64,000 nucleotides of DNA from Caulobacter sp. UNC279MFTsu5.1 (GCF_900114015.1 NZ_FORN01000015.1:42892-106891); one strand, 5' to 3'. Counted from the stretch's first letter, positions 19,532-29,196 are shown. The notes: generated from the letters alone by a model not told the origin. A program made the numbers and translations.

Positions 19532-20476
19532 ATGAGCATCGCTTTCATTTTCCCGGGGCAGGGCAGCCAGACGGTCGGCATGGGCGCCGATCTCGCTCAG
19601 GCCTTCGCCGCCGCCCGCGAGGTCTTCCAGGAGGTCGACGACGCCCTGGGCCAGACGCTGTTCAAGCTGATGAGCGAGGGCCCCGAGGGCGACCTGACCC
19701 TGACCGAGAACGCCCAGCCGGCCCTGATGGCCGTCAGCCTGGCCGTGACTCGCGTGCTGGAAAAGGAGTTCGGCGTCGGGATCGACAAGGCCGCCTTCGT
19801 GGCCGGCCACAGCCTGGGCGAATACAGCGCTCTGGCGGCCGCCGGCGCCATCACCCTGGCCGACACCGCCCGGCTGCTGAAGCTGCGCGGCCAGGCCATG
19901 CAGCGCGCCGTGCCGGTGGGCGAGGGGGCGATGGCCTCGCTGATCGGTCCCAAGACCGACCTGGCCCTGGCCGAAGCGGCCGCGGCGGCGGGTTCCGAGG
20001 TCGGCGTCTGCGTGGTGGCCAACGACAACAACAACGGCAATGTGGTGATCTCCGGCGCCAAGGCCGCCGTCGACAAGGCCATCGAAAAGGCTAAGGAGCT
20101 GGGCGCGCGGGCCATTCCGCTGAACGTCTCGGCCCCGTTCCACTGCCCGCTGATGCAGCCGGCGGCCGACGAGATGGCCGAAGCGCTTTCGAGGACCACC
20201 ATCGTCGCCCCGCGCGCCCCGCTGGTGGCCAATGTCACCGCCGCCCCGGTCCACGATCCCGACGTCATCCGCAAGCTGCTGGTCGAGCAGGTCACCGGCC
20301 GCGTCCGCTGGCGCGAGAGCATGACCTGGCTGGCCGGCGAGGGCGGCGTCACCCGCTTCGCCGAGGCCGGCGCGGGCAAGGTGCTGTCGGGCATGGCCAA
20401 GCGCATCGCGCCGGACGCCGAGGCCGTTCCCCTGAACAGCCCAGCCGACCTCGAAGCCTTCGCCAAGTCGCTCTAA
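19532..20476 (+). CDS. fabD: Malonyl-CoA:ACP transacylase
   Basis: A 314-residue enzyme that moves the malonyl group from CoA to acyl carrier protein for fatty acid synthesis. The nucleophile is Ser94 in AGHSLGEYSA and the catalytic His204 is in NVSAPFHCPLM. The oxyanion motif FPGQGSQ is at residues 7-13. The length is typical. It is the first gene of fabD-fabG-acpP-fabF, with 19 bases to fabG. Confidence 0.97.
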   Translation: MSIAFIFPGQGSQTVGMGADLAQAFAAAREVFQEVDDALGQTLFKLMSEGPEGDLTLTENAQPALMAVSLAVTRVLEKEFGVGIDKAAFVAGHSLGEYSALAAAGAITLADTARLLKLRGQAMQRAVPVGEGAMASLIGPKTDLALAEAAAAAGSEVGVCVVANDNNNGNVVISGAKAAVDKAIEKAKELGARAIPLNVSAPFHCPLMQPAADEMAEALSRTTIVAPRAPLVANVTAAPVHDPDVIRKLLVEQVTGRVRWRESMTWLAGEGGVTRFAEAGAGKVLSGMAKRIAPDAEAVPLNSPADLEAFAKSL

Positions 20477-20495
20477 TTTCCTAGGAACACGGATC

Positions 20496-21236
20496 ATGTT
20501 CGATCTCACCGGCAAGACCGCCCTCGTCACCGGCGCCACGGGCGGCATCGGCGGCGCCATCGCCAAGGCCCTGCACGCGCAGGGCGCCCATGTGGTGCTC
20601 TCTGGCACCCGCGAATCGGCCCTGGCCGAGCTGAAGGCCCAGTTCGGCGAGCGCGTCTCGACCGTGGCGGCGAATCTGTCGGACGCCGCGGCCGTCGACG
20701 GCCTGGTCAGCAAGGCCGAGGAGGCCGCCGGCGCGCCGCTGGACATCGTGATCGCCAACGCGGGCATCACCCGCGACGGCCTGATCGTCCGCATGAAGGA
20801 CGAGGACTGGGACACCGTGATCAAGGTGAACCTGGAAAGCTATTTCCGCCTGGCCCGCGCCGCCGCCAAGGGCATGATGAAGCGCCGTTCGGGCCGGATC
20901 ATCGGCATCACCTCGATCGTCGGCGTCACCGGCAATCCGGGCCAGACCAACTACGCCGCCTCGAAGGCCGGCATGATCGGCTTCTCCAAAGCCCTGGCTC
21001 AGGAGCTGGCCAGCCGCAACGTCACCGTCAACTGCGTGGCGCCCGGCTTCATCGCCAGCCCGATGACTGACGCCCTGAACGAACAGCAGCGGGCCGGCAT
21101 CCTGTCGACCATCCCCGCCGGCCGCCTGGGCGAAGGGAGCGATATCGCCGCCGCGTGCGTTTACCTCGCCAGTGACCAGGGCGGCTACGTCACGGGTCAG
21201 ACCTTGCACGTCAACGGCGGCATGGTCATGATCTGA
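20496..21236 (+). CDS. fabG: 3-oxoacyl-ACP reductase
   Basis: A 246-residue SDR that reduces 3-oxoacyl-ACP with NADPH. The cofactor motif TGATGGIGGAIA is at residues 12-23, and the catalytic residues are Ser140, Tyr153 and Lys157 (NYAASKAG). The C-terminus ends GQTLHVNGGMVMI, the normal FabG ending. It is placed between fabD and acpP as in most alphaproteobacterial fab clusters. Confidence 0.97.
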   Translation: MFDLTGKTALVTGATGGIGGAIAKALHAQGAHVVLSGTRESALAELKAQFGERVSTVAANLSDAAAVDGLVSKAEEAAGAPLDIVIANAGITRDGLIVRMKDEDWDTVIKVNLESYFRLARAAAKGMMKRRSGRIIGITSIVGVTGNPGQTNYAASKAGMIGFSKALAQELASRNVTVNCVAPGFIASPMTDALNEQQRAGILSTIPAGRLGEGSDIAAACVYLASDQGGYVTGQTLHVNGGMVMI

Positions 21237-21423
21237 CGCGTCGTCTTTTCCTGGGCTCCTCGCCTTTCTGCTTGGAAAGACGAAAGCCCACATTTCTATC
21301 CGGACGTGCCGCTAGTCACTCGAAAAAGAACGTGATAGGCGGTGGCCCGACAATTCCCGTGGGTGGTGAAGGTTCGCCCCGCCGTCCACGGAACTGCAAG
21401 ATTCAAAACGAGGGACTAACAGA

Positions 21424-21663
21424 ATGTCCGACATTCTCGAGCGCGTGCGTAAGATCGTCATCGAGCACCTGGACGCCGATCCGGAAAAGGTCACCGAAAA
21501 GGCCAGCTTCATCGACGACCTGGGCGCCGACAGCCTCGACAACGTCGAGCTGGTCATGGCGTTCGAAGAAGAATTCGACATCGAAATTCCGGATGACGCC
21601 GCCGAGCACATCCAGACCGTCGGTGACGCCGTGAAGTTCATCACGGAAAAGACCGGCGCCTAA
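21424..21663 (+). CDS. acpP: Acyl carrier protein
   Basis: A 79-residue acidic protein. Ser37 in [13 protein letters not shown] carries the 4'-phosphopantetheine arm in the active form. It carries growing acyl chains for FabD, FabG and FabF encoded around it and for LPS and phospholipid synthesis. The 187-base gap before it leaves room for its own promoter, and a strong terminator follows, so it is probably also expressed as a separate abundant transcript. Confidence 0.98.
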   Translation: MSDILERVRKIVIEHLDADPEKVTEKASFIDDLGADSLDNVELVMAFEEEFDIEIPDDAAEHIQTVGDAVKFITEKTGA

Positions 21664-21700
21664 GGCGTCGGGTTCGCGTATTTCAGCGAACGGAACTATC

Positions 21701-21747
21701 AACCGCCGCGTTGCACGGGCTCTTGCCATCGTGCGCGCGGCGGTTTT
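21701..21747 (+). terminator. Intrinsic terminator after acpP
   Basis: An imperfect inverted repeat (AACCGCCGCG-TTGCAC with GTGCGCGCGGCGGTT, one bulge) is followed by TTTT. It lies 38 bases after the acpP stop. Partial read-through into fabF would be consistent with the gene order. Confidence 0.8.
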
Positions 21748-21833
21748 CGTATGTGGCCGAGATTCGCGGTCGGGGGGCTGTCCGAGTCGTCGCCATCCCC
21801 ATATGTCCGCGATGCGAAGGTTGGGAGTGATCC

Positions 21834-23114
21834 ATGCGTAGAGTCGTCGTCACCGGGCTTGGCCTCCTGACCCCTCTGGGTCAGGGCGTCGATGTCACCT
21901 GGAAGAACATCCTGGCCGGCAAGTCCGGCGCGAACCGGATCTCGTCCTTCGACCCGACGGAATATGCCTGCCAGGTGGCCTGCGAAGTGCCGCGCGTCGA
22001 CGGCCGCGGCGGCGGCGGCCCGGACGTCGAGGGCGCGTTCAATCCCGACCTGACCATGAGCCCGCGCGACCAGAAGCGCGTCGACGACTTCATCCTGTAC
22101 GGCATCGCCGCCGCGGACGAGGCCGTGAAGGATTCGGGTTGGGTCCCGCAGACCGAGGAAGACAAGTACCGGACCGGGGTGATCCTGGGTTCGGGCATCG
22201 GCGGCCTGTCGACGATCGCCGACACCGCCCTGGAGCTGGAGGCCAAGGGCCCGCGCCGGGTCAGTCCGTTCTTCATCTCCTCGGCCCTGATCAACCTGAT
22301 CTCGGGCCAGGTCTCGATCCGCTACGGCTTCAAGGGTCCCAACCACGCCGTGGTCACCGCCTGCGCCACCGGCGCCCACGCCATCGGCGACGCCACCCGG
22401 CTGATCAAGTATGGCGACGCCGACGTGATGATCGCCGGCGGTGCCGAAGCGGCCGTCTGCAAGGTCGGCATGGCCGGCTTCATCGCCTGCCGCGCCGTGG
22501 CCACCGCCTTCAACGACACGCCCGAAAAGGCCTCGCGCCCCTACGACAAGGACCGCGACGGCTTCGTGATGGGCGAGGGCGCCGGCGTCGTCGTCCTGGA
22601 GGAGTACGAGCACGCCAAGGCGCGCGGGGCCAAGATCTATGCCGAGGTCATCGGCTACGGCCTGTCGGGCGACGCCTATCACATCACCGCTCCGTCGGAA
22701 GACGGCGACGGCGGCTTCCGGGCCCTGTCGGCGGCGGTCAGGGACGCGGGCATCGCCCCGTCGGAGATCGACTATGTCAACGCCCACGGCACCTCGACCA
22801 TGGCCGACGGCATCGAGGCCGGGGCCGTCGAGCGTTTCCTGGGCGACCACGCCAAGAACGTGGTGATGTCGTCGACCAAGTCGATGACCGGCCACCTACT
22901 GGGCGCGGCCGGCGCGATCGAGGCGATCTTCTCGGTCCTGGCCATCCGCGACCAGATCGCCCCGCCGACCATCAACCTGGACAATCCGGACGTGAACGTC
23001 GCCATGAACCTGGCGCCGAACAAGGCCGTGCCGCACAAGATCGACGTGGCGGTGTCCAACAGCTTCGGCTTCGGCGGCACCAACGCCTCCGTCGTGTTCC
23101 GCAAAGTCTCGTGA
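21834..23114 (+). CDS. fabF: 3-oxoacyl-ACP synthase II
   Basis: A 426-residue condensing enzyme that elongates acyl-ACP with malonyl-ACP. The active-site Cys177 is in VVTACATGAHAIGDA; the histidines are in NAHGTSTMADG and KSMTGHLLGAAGA. The C-terminus NSFGFGGTNASVVF is the family ending. It overlaps the mltG start by four bases (GTGA), so the two are translationally coupled. Confidence 0.97.
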   Translation: MRRVVVTGLGLLTPLGQGVDVTWKNILAGKSGANRISSFDPTEYACQVACEVPRVDGRGGGGPDVEGAFNPDLTMSPRDQKRVDDFILYGIAAADEAVKDSGWVPQTEEDKYRTGVILGSGIGGLSTIADTALELEAKGPRRVSPFFISSALINLISGQVSIRYGFKGPNHAVVTACATGAHAIGDATRLIKYGDADVMIAGGAEAAVCKVGMAGFIACRAVATAFNDTPEKASRPYDKDRDGFVMGEGAGVVVLEEYEHAKARGAKIYAEVIGYGLSGDAYHITAPSEDGDGGFRALSAAVRDAGIAPSEIDYVNAHGTSTMADGIEAGAVERFLGDHAKNVVMSSTKSMTGHLLGAAGAIEAIFSVLAIRDQIAPPTINLDNPDVNVAMNLAPNKAVPHKIDVAVSNSFGFGGTNASVVFRKVS

Positions 23115-24220
23115 GCCGCAAGCCCTCGCCCCAACGCCGCGCTCCGCGCCCGGCTCAGAAGACCGGGGCTCCCCGCAAGGCCAATCCGCGCCGGCGCGAG
23201 ACCGCGCCGGTCGGACGCCGCATCGCCGCCATGGGCGGGGGTCTGCTGACCATGCTGGGCCTGGCCGCCCTGGTGGTCGTGCTGGGCGCGGTGTGGATCT
23301 ACCAGGGGCCGGGCCCGGCCGCGCGGTCGGGCGACCAGACGACCGTCGTCCTGCGGCGCGGGGCCAGCCTGCCCGAGATCGCCTCCAGCCTGGAGCAGGC
23401 GGGGGTGATCCGCTCGTCCTCGCTGTTCCTGACCGCCGCCCAGACCACCGGCGCGGCGCGCAAGCTGAAGGCCGGCGAGTATGAATTCGCCTCCCACGCC
23501 TCGCTGCGGCAGGTGCTGGCCAAGATCCGCGACGGCAAGATCGTCCGCCACCAGGTGACCATCGCCGAGGGCCTGACCTCGGACATGGTGGTCGACATCC
23601 TGATGCGCGCGCCCGAGCTGACCGGCACGGTCCCGACCCCGCCGGAGGGCTCGGTCCTGCCCGAGACCTACCAGGTCCAGCGCGGCGAGGACCGGGCGGC
23701 GGTGCTGCAGCGGATGATGGACGATCGCGACGCCCTGCTCGACAAGCTGTGGGCCCAGCGCCAGCCGGGCCTGCCGTTCGAGACCAAGGACCAGGCCGTG
23801 ACCCTGGCCTCGATCGTCGAGAAGGAGACGGGCCTGGCCCGCGAGCGCCCGCACGTGGCGGCGGTGTTCATCAATCGCCTGCGCCAGGGCGTCCGCCTTG
23901 GCAGCGACCCGACGATCATCTACGGCCTGACCCGCGGGCGGCCGCTGGGCCGGGGCATCCTGCAGTCGGAACTGCAGCGCGAGACGCCGTACAACACCTA
24001 TCTGATCACCGGCCTGCCGCCGACCCCGATCGCCAATCCGGGCAAGGCCGCCCTGGAGGCGGTGCTCAATCCGATGAAAAGCGACGACCTCTATTTCGTC
24101 GCCGACGGCACGGGCGGCCACGTCTTCGCCTCGACCTACGAGGCGCACGAGCGCAATGTCGCCAAGTGGCGGCAGGTCGAGCGATCGAAGGCGGCCAAGA
24201 CCCCGCTTTCCGGAGGCTAG
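23111..24220 (+). CDS. mltG: Endolytic murein transglycosylase
   Basis: A 369-residue inner membrane enzyme that cleaves nascent peptidoglycan strands. The N-terminal 45 residues are basic (SRKPSPQRRAPRPAQK) and are followed by one membrane segment (LLTMLGLAALVVVLGAVWIY). The periplasmic part has a LysM-like region and then the YceG domain with the catalytic glutamate in ASIVEKETGLA and the FINRLRQGVRLGSDPT and NTYLITGLPPTPIANPG motifs. The start is a GTG overlapping the fabF stop. Confidence 0.95.
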   Translation: MSRKPSPQRRAPRPAQKTGAPRKANPRRRETAPVGRRIAAMGGGLLTMLGLAALVVVLGAVWIYQGPGPAARSGDQTTVVLRRGASLPEIASSLEQAGVIRSSSLFLTAAQTTGAARKLKAGEYEFASHASLRQVLAKIRDGKIVRHQVTIAEGLTSDMVVDILMRAPELTGTVPTPPEGSVLPETYQVQRGEDRAAVLQRMMDDRDALLDKLWAQRQPGLPFETKDQAVTLASIVEKETGLARERPHVAAVFINRLRQGVRLGSDPTIIYGLTRGRPLGRGILQSELQRETPYNTYLITGLPPTPIANPGKAALEAVLNPMKSDDLYFVADGTGGHVFASTYEAHERNVAKWRQVERSKAAKTPLSGG

Positions 24221-24221
24221 G

Positions 24222-25103
24222 ATGGCGCTGTCAGGCATGACCGGCTTCGCCCGCGTCGAGGGCTCGCACGGGGTCTGGTCGTGGGCGGTGGAGGCGCGCA
24301 GCGTCAACGGCCGCAACCTCGAGACCCGGTTTCGCGGCCCGCCCGGCTTCGAGAGCCTGGACCGCGCCGCGCGCGACGCCGCCCAGGCTCGCTTCCAGCG
24401 CGGCCAGCTGACGGTCAACCTGCAGGCCAAGCGCGCCGAGACCCAGGCGGCCGTGCAGATCAATGTCGAGGTGCTGGAGCGCTATCTGAAGGCCGGCGCG
24501 CCCTATGTGGCCACCGGCATGGTCGCCAAGCCCAGCCTGGACGGCCTGCTGGCCCTGCGCGGCGTGGTCGACGCCCGCGAGGAGGAGGACGCCGCCGAGG
24601 ATCGCGCCGAGATCGAGGCCGCCATGGCCGCCACGATCGGCCAGGCGCTGGACGGGCTGAAGGCCGCGCGGCTGGAGGAGGGGGCGGCCCTGGCTCCGAT
24701 CCTGACCGGCGCCGTCGCCCGCATCGAGGCCCTGACCGTGCTGGCGTCCCAGGAAGCCGCCGGCCAGCCGGCCGTGCTCCGGGAGCGCTACGCCCGCAAG
24801 CTGACCGAGCTGATCGGCGAGGCGGCGTCGGAAGAACGTATCGTGCAGGAAGCGGCCGCCCTGGCCGTGAAGGCCGACGTCCGCGAGGAGCTGGACCGGC
24901 TGTCCAGCCACGTGGCCGCCGCCCGCGCCCTGCTGGCCGCCGACGCGGCCGCCGGCCGGCGCCTGGACTTCCTCAGCCAGGAGTTCATGCGCGAGGCCAA
25001 CACCCTTTGCAGCAAGTCGGCGCTGACCGCCCTGACCACGCACGGCCTGGATCTGAAGGCCACGATCGAGCAATTCCGGGAACAGGTTCAGAATGTCGAA
25101 TAA
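24222..25103 (+). CDS. YicC family endoribonuclease
   Basis: A 293-residue protein of the YicC/YloC family, with the signature opening MALSGMTGFAR and RSVNGRNLETRFR in the N-terminal domain and the DUF1732 C-terminal domain (DFLSQEFMREANTLCSKS). Members are reported endoribonucleases acting on small RNAs or mRNA 5' ends. CGGAGG lies close upstream of the ATG at 24222. It follows mltG by one base and overlaps gmk by 11 bases, so mltG-yicC-gmk form one unit. Confidence 0.93.
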   Translation: MALSGMTGFARVEGSHGVWSWAVEARSVNGRNLETRFRGPPGFESLDRAARDAAQARFQRGQLTVNLQAKRAETQAAVQINVEVLERYLKAGAPYVATGMVAKPSLDGLLALRGVVDAREEEDAAEDRAEIEAAMAATIGQALDGLKAARLEEGAALAPILTGAVARIEALTVLASQEAAGQPAVLRERYARKLTELIGEAASEERIVQEAAALAVKADVREELDRLSSHVAAARALLAADAAAGRRLDFLSQEFMREANTLCSKSALTALTTHGLDLKATIEQFREQVQNVE

Positions 25104-25737
25104 TCCGCATGGACGCACGCGCGGCCTGCTGCTGATGGTCGTGGCCCCGTCGGGCGTCGGCAAGACCTCGCTGACCCGCCGCCTGGTGGCCGACCACAAC
25201 GACCTGCACCTGTCGATCAGCGCCACCACCCGCGCCCCGCGTCCGGGCGAGCACGACGGCCGCGACTATCATTTCGTCACCCGCGACAAGTTCCAGGCCA
25301 TGATCCAGGAGGACGCCTTCCTGGAATGGGCCGAGGTCTACGGCAACCACTACGGCAGCCCGCGCGCGCCGATCATGGAGGCGCTGGACCGCGGCGAGAG
25401 CGTGCTGTTCGACATCGACTTCCAGGGCGCGATGAAGGTGCACAAGCAGGCCGGCGAGGACAGCGTCCTGGTCTATATCCTGCCGCCGTCCCTGGCCGAA
25501 ATGAGCCGCCGCCTGCACGCCCGCAGCCAGGACAGCGAAGAGGTCATCCACCGCCGCCTGGCCCGCGCCAAGGACGAGGTCGCCGCCTGGGAGCAGTTCG
25601 ACTACGTCATCCTCAACGACGACTTCGACAAGGCCTATTCGGACCTGGCCCACATCTACCACGCCGAACGCCAGAAGCGGGCCCGCAACCCGTGGATCGG
25701 CAATCTGGTGGGGGATCTTCTGAAGGAAGAGATTTAG
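25093..25737 (+). CDS. gmk: Guanylate kinase
   Basis: A 214-residue kinase that phosphorylates GMP to GDP. The P-loop APSGVGKTS is at residues 18-26, the GMP-binding region TRAPRPGEHDGRDYHFV follows, and the lid region is present. The length is typical. The start overlaps yicC by 11 bases. The next gene downstream is the unrelated minus-strand DUF4238/SEC-C gene, which interrupts what is otherwise core gene order. Confidence 0.97.
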   Translation: MSNNPHGRTRGLLLMVVAPSGVGKTSLTRRLVADHNDLHLSISATTRAPRPGEHDGRDYHFVTRDKFQAMIQEDAFLEWAEVYGNHYGSPRAPIMEALDRGESVLFDIDFQGAMKVHKQAGEDSVLVYILPPSLAEMSRRLHARSQDSEEVIHRRLARAKDEVAAWEQFDYVILNDDFDKAYSDLAHIYHAERQKRARNPWIGNLVGDLLKEEI

Positions 25738-25849
25738 GGGACGAGCCGCTATTTGCGGTCAGGCGTACATTCACAAGATCCACTTTGGGTCAGACTGAAG
25801 TCCAAATAGTCAGTGAAATGGAGGGCTGACGACTGGGAGGTCGTCCCCA

Positions 25850-28297
25850 TCACGCCATCTCAGGCGGGGTCGTGCCCGCTGGCGCCATGAAGAACGCCAT
25901 CGGCACGCTGGCGAGATGATGCTCTGAGCTCGACATCAGCAGCAACCGGTTGATGGTGTTGTCCTGAATCCCACGCGCCGGCATCGCGACTTTGATCAGT
26001 CCGCTGGCGAGGTTCGTCCCGGCTTTGGCGAGAGTGGCCTGGGTCCGGGCGTGGCCGTTGGAAAACCGAGCCGCAAGACCGTCTTCGTAGTTTGGCTTGG
26101 CACCCCGCTTTTCGCGATCAAGCAAATACCCGAAGGCGTCCTGCATCAAGGGCGGATAGGCGCTGAAGGCACCATCGAAATAGGATCTCACCGCCTCCAA
26201 CGCGTCCTGAACAAAGCCGAAGTTCGCTTGCTCGATCCGCTTTGCAAGGCCGCGCAGACCACCCTGCGGATCGACACCCCGCCGCATCAGGGCGTCGCCG
26301 ATTTCGGTCCAGCGATAGGCCGCGTCCGTGACTATCGCCGACCCGGTGGCTTGAGCCAGATACATCGCCATTTCGAAGTTGGGTGCCAGCTTTGCCATGC
26401 TGAGCAAGCCGCCATCCTTTCCGCTGGCCAAGGCTCCGGCTTGGAGGGAGACTAGGGGATCGGCGCGTTTCAACGCTTCTAGGCCTTCCCGGAGCTCGGC
26501 GGCGTCGACGCCTTCCAGCCCTGGAATGCCGCTCGCCAATTGCGCTTCCAGAACCTCCTGCGGCATCAGCAGAAAGCTTCTGCGTGCATCTTTCTCCATG
26601 GTCTTATAGGTGCGGTCGTTTTCATCGATTTCGATGTCGCGACCGGCGGCGCGGGCGCGTGCCATCTGCATCATCTGGTGGCGTAGATGGAGATTGAAGT
26701 TGCAGGGGTCGGGAACGAGATTGACCAGGCCGCAATCGATCAGGGGCATGAGACCGACTAATAGGGCAACGGCCTTCAGGATTTCCTGCCGATAGATCTG
26801 AGGATTGTCGACCGGGCTGAACTCCTTGCGCATGGCGCCGGCATGGACGAACGGGTGCTCGATCAGCAACTCGCCAAAATAGAGCCCGGCGCCGACGGCG
26901 AACTCGTTGATGAGCTCTGGATGTATTGCCCCGCTGTACACCGCGCGCGGCCTCCCGTCAGGCTTGGGCAGGAGCTGCAGAAGGTCCGTTTCCAGGGGCC
27001 AGAACGCTGTGAAAACGCCATACAGGCGACTGATGCGGTCGTCGGTGAGGTCCTGGCGCACGTCAGTCCAGGTTCGACCTGGCCCCATGTCGAGGATATC
27101 GATCGTAGCGCGGTAGAGCGCGAGATTTCGCTCTCGAATGCTCAGCTCCGTCCAGCTTGGCCTGCGAGCCTCTGGTCGGGCTTGGCAGCAGAACCGGTAT
27201 GCTATGTTGGAGCCGCATCCGCAGGCGTCGCTGCCGCGCAACTTCTTGGGCGGCGTCTTTTGCAGCGCCTCGTAGGCCTTCTCTGTCCGCCCAAATTCAT
27301 CCTGAAAGTGGACGCTACCATCTTCCATTTTGGCGAAAATCTCTCCGCCGAATGACCATAGGCCGTCCGTGGGGGGGCGCAGGATGGCCCCAAGCTCCCG
27401 CCAGCCTCTGGGCGCTTGTTGTTCTGGGTGCAGCCATTCTTCCCGTCCTGCCGCGATGTATCGACGGGCTCGCCGCTTCAGGATCGCGTTGATCGCGCTC
27501 ACCTCTGGGCCAGCGAGCTTGCGGGTGCGGATGAAAGTGTCGGTGCGCACCAGCGAAGTCCCGAAGTTGCGGGCAAATGTTCGCTTGTCGAGCGGCGTTG
27601 CGGTTGGGGTCCTGGCGTTCTCCAGGTTAGTCAGAATCAGGCAGAAGTCCTGGTTGAGCGGGAAGACCGTCTGTGAGCCCTTGAGCGCGATAGAGGGATC
27701 ATGGTCGAGCGTGTCGCCGACGGCGCGCGGCTCGATGGCGGGATTGTAGACGGTGACGGGGTTGTCGGTGACGATGAACTTCACGTCGGAGTCTTGAGCC
27801 GAGACGATCTCGCGCACGCCCTCCGTCCAGATGGTGCAATGCATCTGCCGCGTGCCCTGCATCTCCCACATAAGTTCGTTCTGAGAGAGGTCGGGATACT
27901 GAGCCCGCAACCAATCCAGTCCCTTTGGTGTGCGGGTCTTCTGAATATCTATGTAGCTAAAAAGATTCTCGAAATGGCGGTGGCATTCGGCGGGGTCCGC
28001 GCCGATGTAGGCTTTTACCGCCCTGGCTCCCCTAGTGTCGATGTCGCCGAACAACTTGCGTTCGATCTCGTCGACTACAAGGCCGCCAAAGAAGAAGGTG
28101 GAATAAAGATCTCGCTGCTTGAAGCAGCGGGAAGTTGGGCTAGTGAACCTGGAGTTTCCAGACACGGTGCTGCCGTCGGAACGCCTAAAGGTCGGCGGCG
28201 TCAGATCCAGATAGGCGAGCTGGGTCTTGCCTTGGTCGAAAAAGCCTTCTTGGTACCACTGAGGCACATAGTGATTTTCGCGGCTGCTGTTCGACAT
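25850..28297 (-). CDS. DUF4238-like / SEC-C motif protein of unknown function
   Basis: An 815-residue protein that I cannot assign a function. Residues 1-285 resemble DUF4238: the opening ENHYVPQWYQEGF (8-19), an internal region rich in aromatic residues, and FIVTDNPVTVYNP near residue 175. A SEC-C zinc-binding motif follows (CGCGSNIAYRFCC, cysteines 359, 361, 370 and 371). The remaining 440 residues are mostly helical with no motif I know. No signal peptide or membrane segment is evident. Base composition is visibly lower in GC than neighbouring genes, which suggests horizontal acquisition. The ATG at 28297 is chosen; a TTG four codons upstream is possible. It stands alone between gmk and rsmA. 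Confidence 0.7.
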   Translation of the reverse strand: MSNSSRENHYVPQWYQEGFFDQGKTQLAYLDLTPPTFRRSDGSTVSGNSRFTSPTSRCFKQRDLYSTFFFGGLVVDEIERKLFGDIDTRGARAVKAYIGADPAECHRHFENLFSYIDIQKTRTPKGLDWLRAQYPDLSQNELMWEMQGTRQMHCTIWTEGVREIVSAQDSDVKFIVTDNPVTVYNPAIEPRAVGDTLDHDPSIALKGSQTVFPLNQDFCLILTNLENARTPTATPLDKRTFARNFGTSLVRTDTFIRTRKLAGPEVSAINAILKRRARRYIAAGREEWLHPEQQAPRGWRELGAILRPPTDGLWSFGGEIFAKMEDGSVHFQDEFGRTEKAYEALQKTPPKKLRGSDACGCGSNIAYRFCCQARPEARRPSWTELSIRERNLALYRATIDILDMGPGRTWTDVRQDLTDDRISRLYGVFTAFWPLETDLLQLLPKPDGRPRAVYSGAIHPELINEFAVGAGLYFGELLIEHPFVHAGAMRKEFSPVDNPQIYRQEILKAVALLVGLMPLIDCGLVNLVPDPCNFNLHLRHQMMQMARARAAGRDIEIDENDRTYKTMEKDARRSFLLMPQEVLEAQLASGIPGLEGVDAAELREGLEALKRADPLVSLQAGALASGKDGGLLSMAKLAPNFEMAMYLAQATGSAIVTDAAYRWTEIGDALMRRGVDPQGGLRGLAKRIEQANFGFVQDALEAVRSYFDGAFSAYPPLMQDAFGYLLDREKRGAKPNYEDGLAARFSNGHARTQATLAKAGTNLASGLIKVAMPARGIQDNTINRLLLMSSSEHHLASVPMAFFMAPAGTTPPEMA

Positions 28298-28377
28298 CCT
28301 ATCCAACAATGGTCACGAGCGCTGCTTTAGGCAACGAGTTGACGATCCACGGTCAAGGCGGAGCGGTTTTCGGTCGG

Positions 28378-29196
28378 CTAGCCCATCACCGCCCGCGCCA
28401 GCGCCTGAAACCCCGCCACATCGATCGTCTCCGCCCGCGCGTCCGGATTGATCCCCGCCTTCTCGCACAGCGCGCCGCCGCCCAGACCCTTGAGGCTGGA
28501 GCGCAGCATCTTGCGGCGTTGGCCGAAGGCGGCGGCGGTGACCTTCTCCAGGGCCGCCACCAGCGCCCTGTCGGGCGCCGGCGCCAGCGGGACCAGCCGC
28601 ACCACGGCCGAGGCCACCTTGGGCGGCGGGGTGAAGGCGCGGGCCGGCAGGTCCATGACCACCTTGGCCGAGCAGACGGTCTGGGACACCACGGCCAGGC
28701 GGCCATAGGCGTCGTCGTCGACCTCGGCGGCGATGCGGTCGGCGACCTCCTTCTGGAACATCAGGGTCATCGACAGCGGCCGGAACGGACCCGTCAGCCA
28801 GTTGATCAGCAGCGGCGTGCCGACATTATAGGGCAGGTTGCTGACCATGTGGGCCGGGCCGCCGACGACGGCGGCCATGTCGACCTTCAGGGCGTCGCCC
28901 TGGACGATCTCCAGCCGGCCGTCGGCGGCGGCGCCCAGCTGTTCCAGCAGGGGGATGAACCGCCGGTCCATCTCCACCGCCACGACCCGCGCGCCGGTCT
29001 CCAGCAGCGCCCGGGTCAGGCCGCCGGGACCGGGCCCGACCTCGATCACCACGTCGCCCTCGCCGACCTCGGACAGGCGGGCGATCTTGCGGGTGATGTT
29101 CAGGTCCAGCAGGAAGTGCTGGCCGAAGCTCTTGTTGGCCAGCAGGTCGTGCTCGGCGAGAACCTCGCGAAGCGGCGGCAGGTCGGCGAGGCTCAT
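28378..29196 (-). CDS. rsmA: 16S rRNA dimethyladenosine transferase
   Basis: A 272-residue SAM-dependent enzyme (KsgA) that dimethylates two adjacent adenosines near the 3' end of 16S rRNA. The motifs are FGQHFLLDLNITRKIA, the SAM-binding VIEVGPGPGGLTRALL and the catalytic NLPYNVGTPLL. The C-terminal domain is present. It lies downstream of pdxA with a 32-base gap, a common arrangement. Confidence 0.97.
   Translation of the reverse strand: MSLADLPPLREVLAEHDLLANKSFGQHFLLDLNITRKIARLSEVGEGDVVIEVGPGPGGLTRALLETGARVVAVEMDRRFIPLLEQLGAAADGRLEIVQGDALKVDMAAVVGGPAHMVSNLPYNVGTPLLINWLTGPFRPLSMTLMFQKEVADRIAAEVDDDAYGRLAVVSQTVCSAKVVMDLPARAFTPPPKVASAVVRLVPLAPAPDRALVAALEKVTAAAFGQRRKMLRSSLKGLGGGALCEKAGINPDARAETIDVAGFQALARAVMG

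Noticed and set aside
18941..20824. A long minus-strand frame antisense to fabD and fabG
   Set aside because: Antisense shadow; it spans two clear plus-strand genes and shows no domains.
22139..23110. Upstream extension of the mltG frame through fabF
   Set aside because: It is the out-of-frame shadow of fabF; the GTG at 23111 in the fabF stop is the sensible start.
25828..25845. GACGAC/GTCGTC hairpin after gmk
   Set aside because: Six-bp stem without a T-run; too weak to call as a terminator.
25738..25849. Possible attachment site or target duplication flanking the DUF4238/SEC-C gene
   Set aside because: I compared the two flanks (25738-25849 and 28298-28377) by eye and found only short, unconvincing matches such as GGTCAGGCG and GGTCAAGGCGG; no tRNA gene is adjacent.
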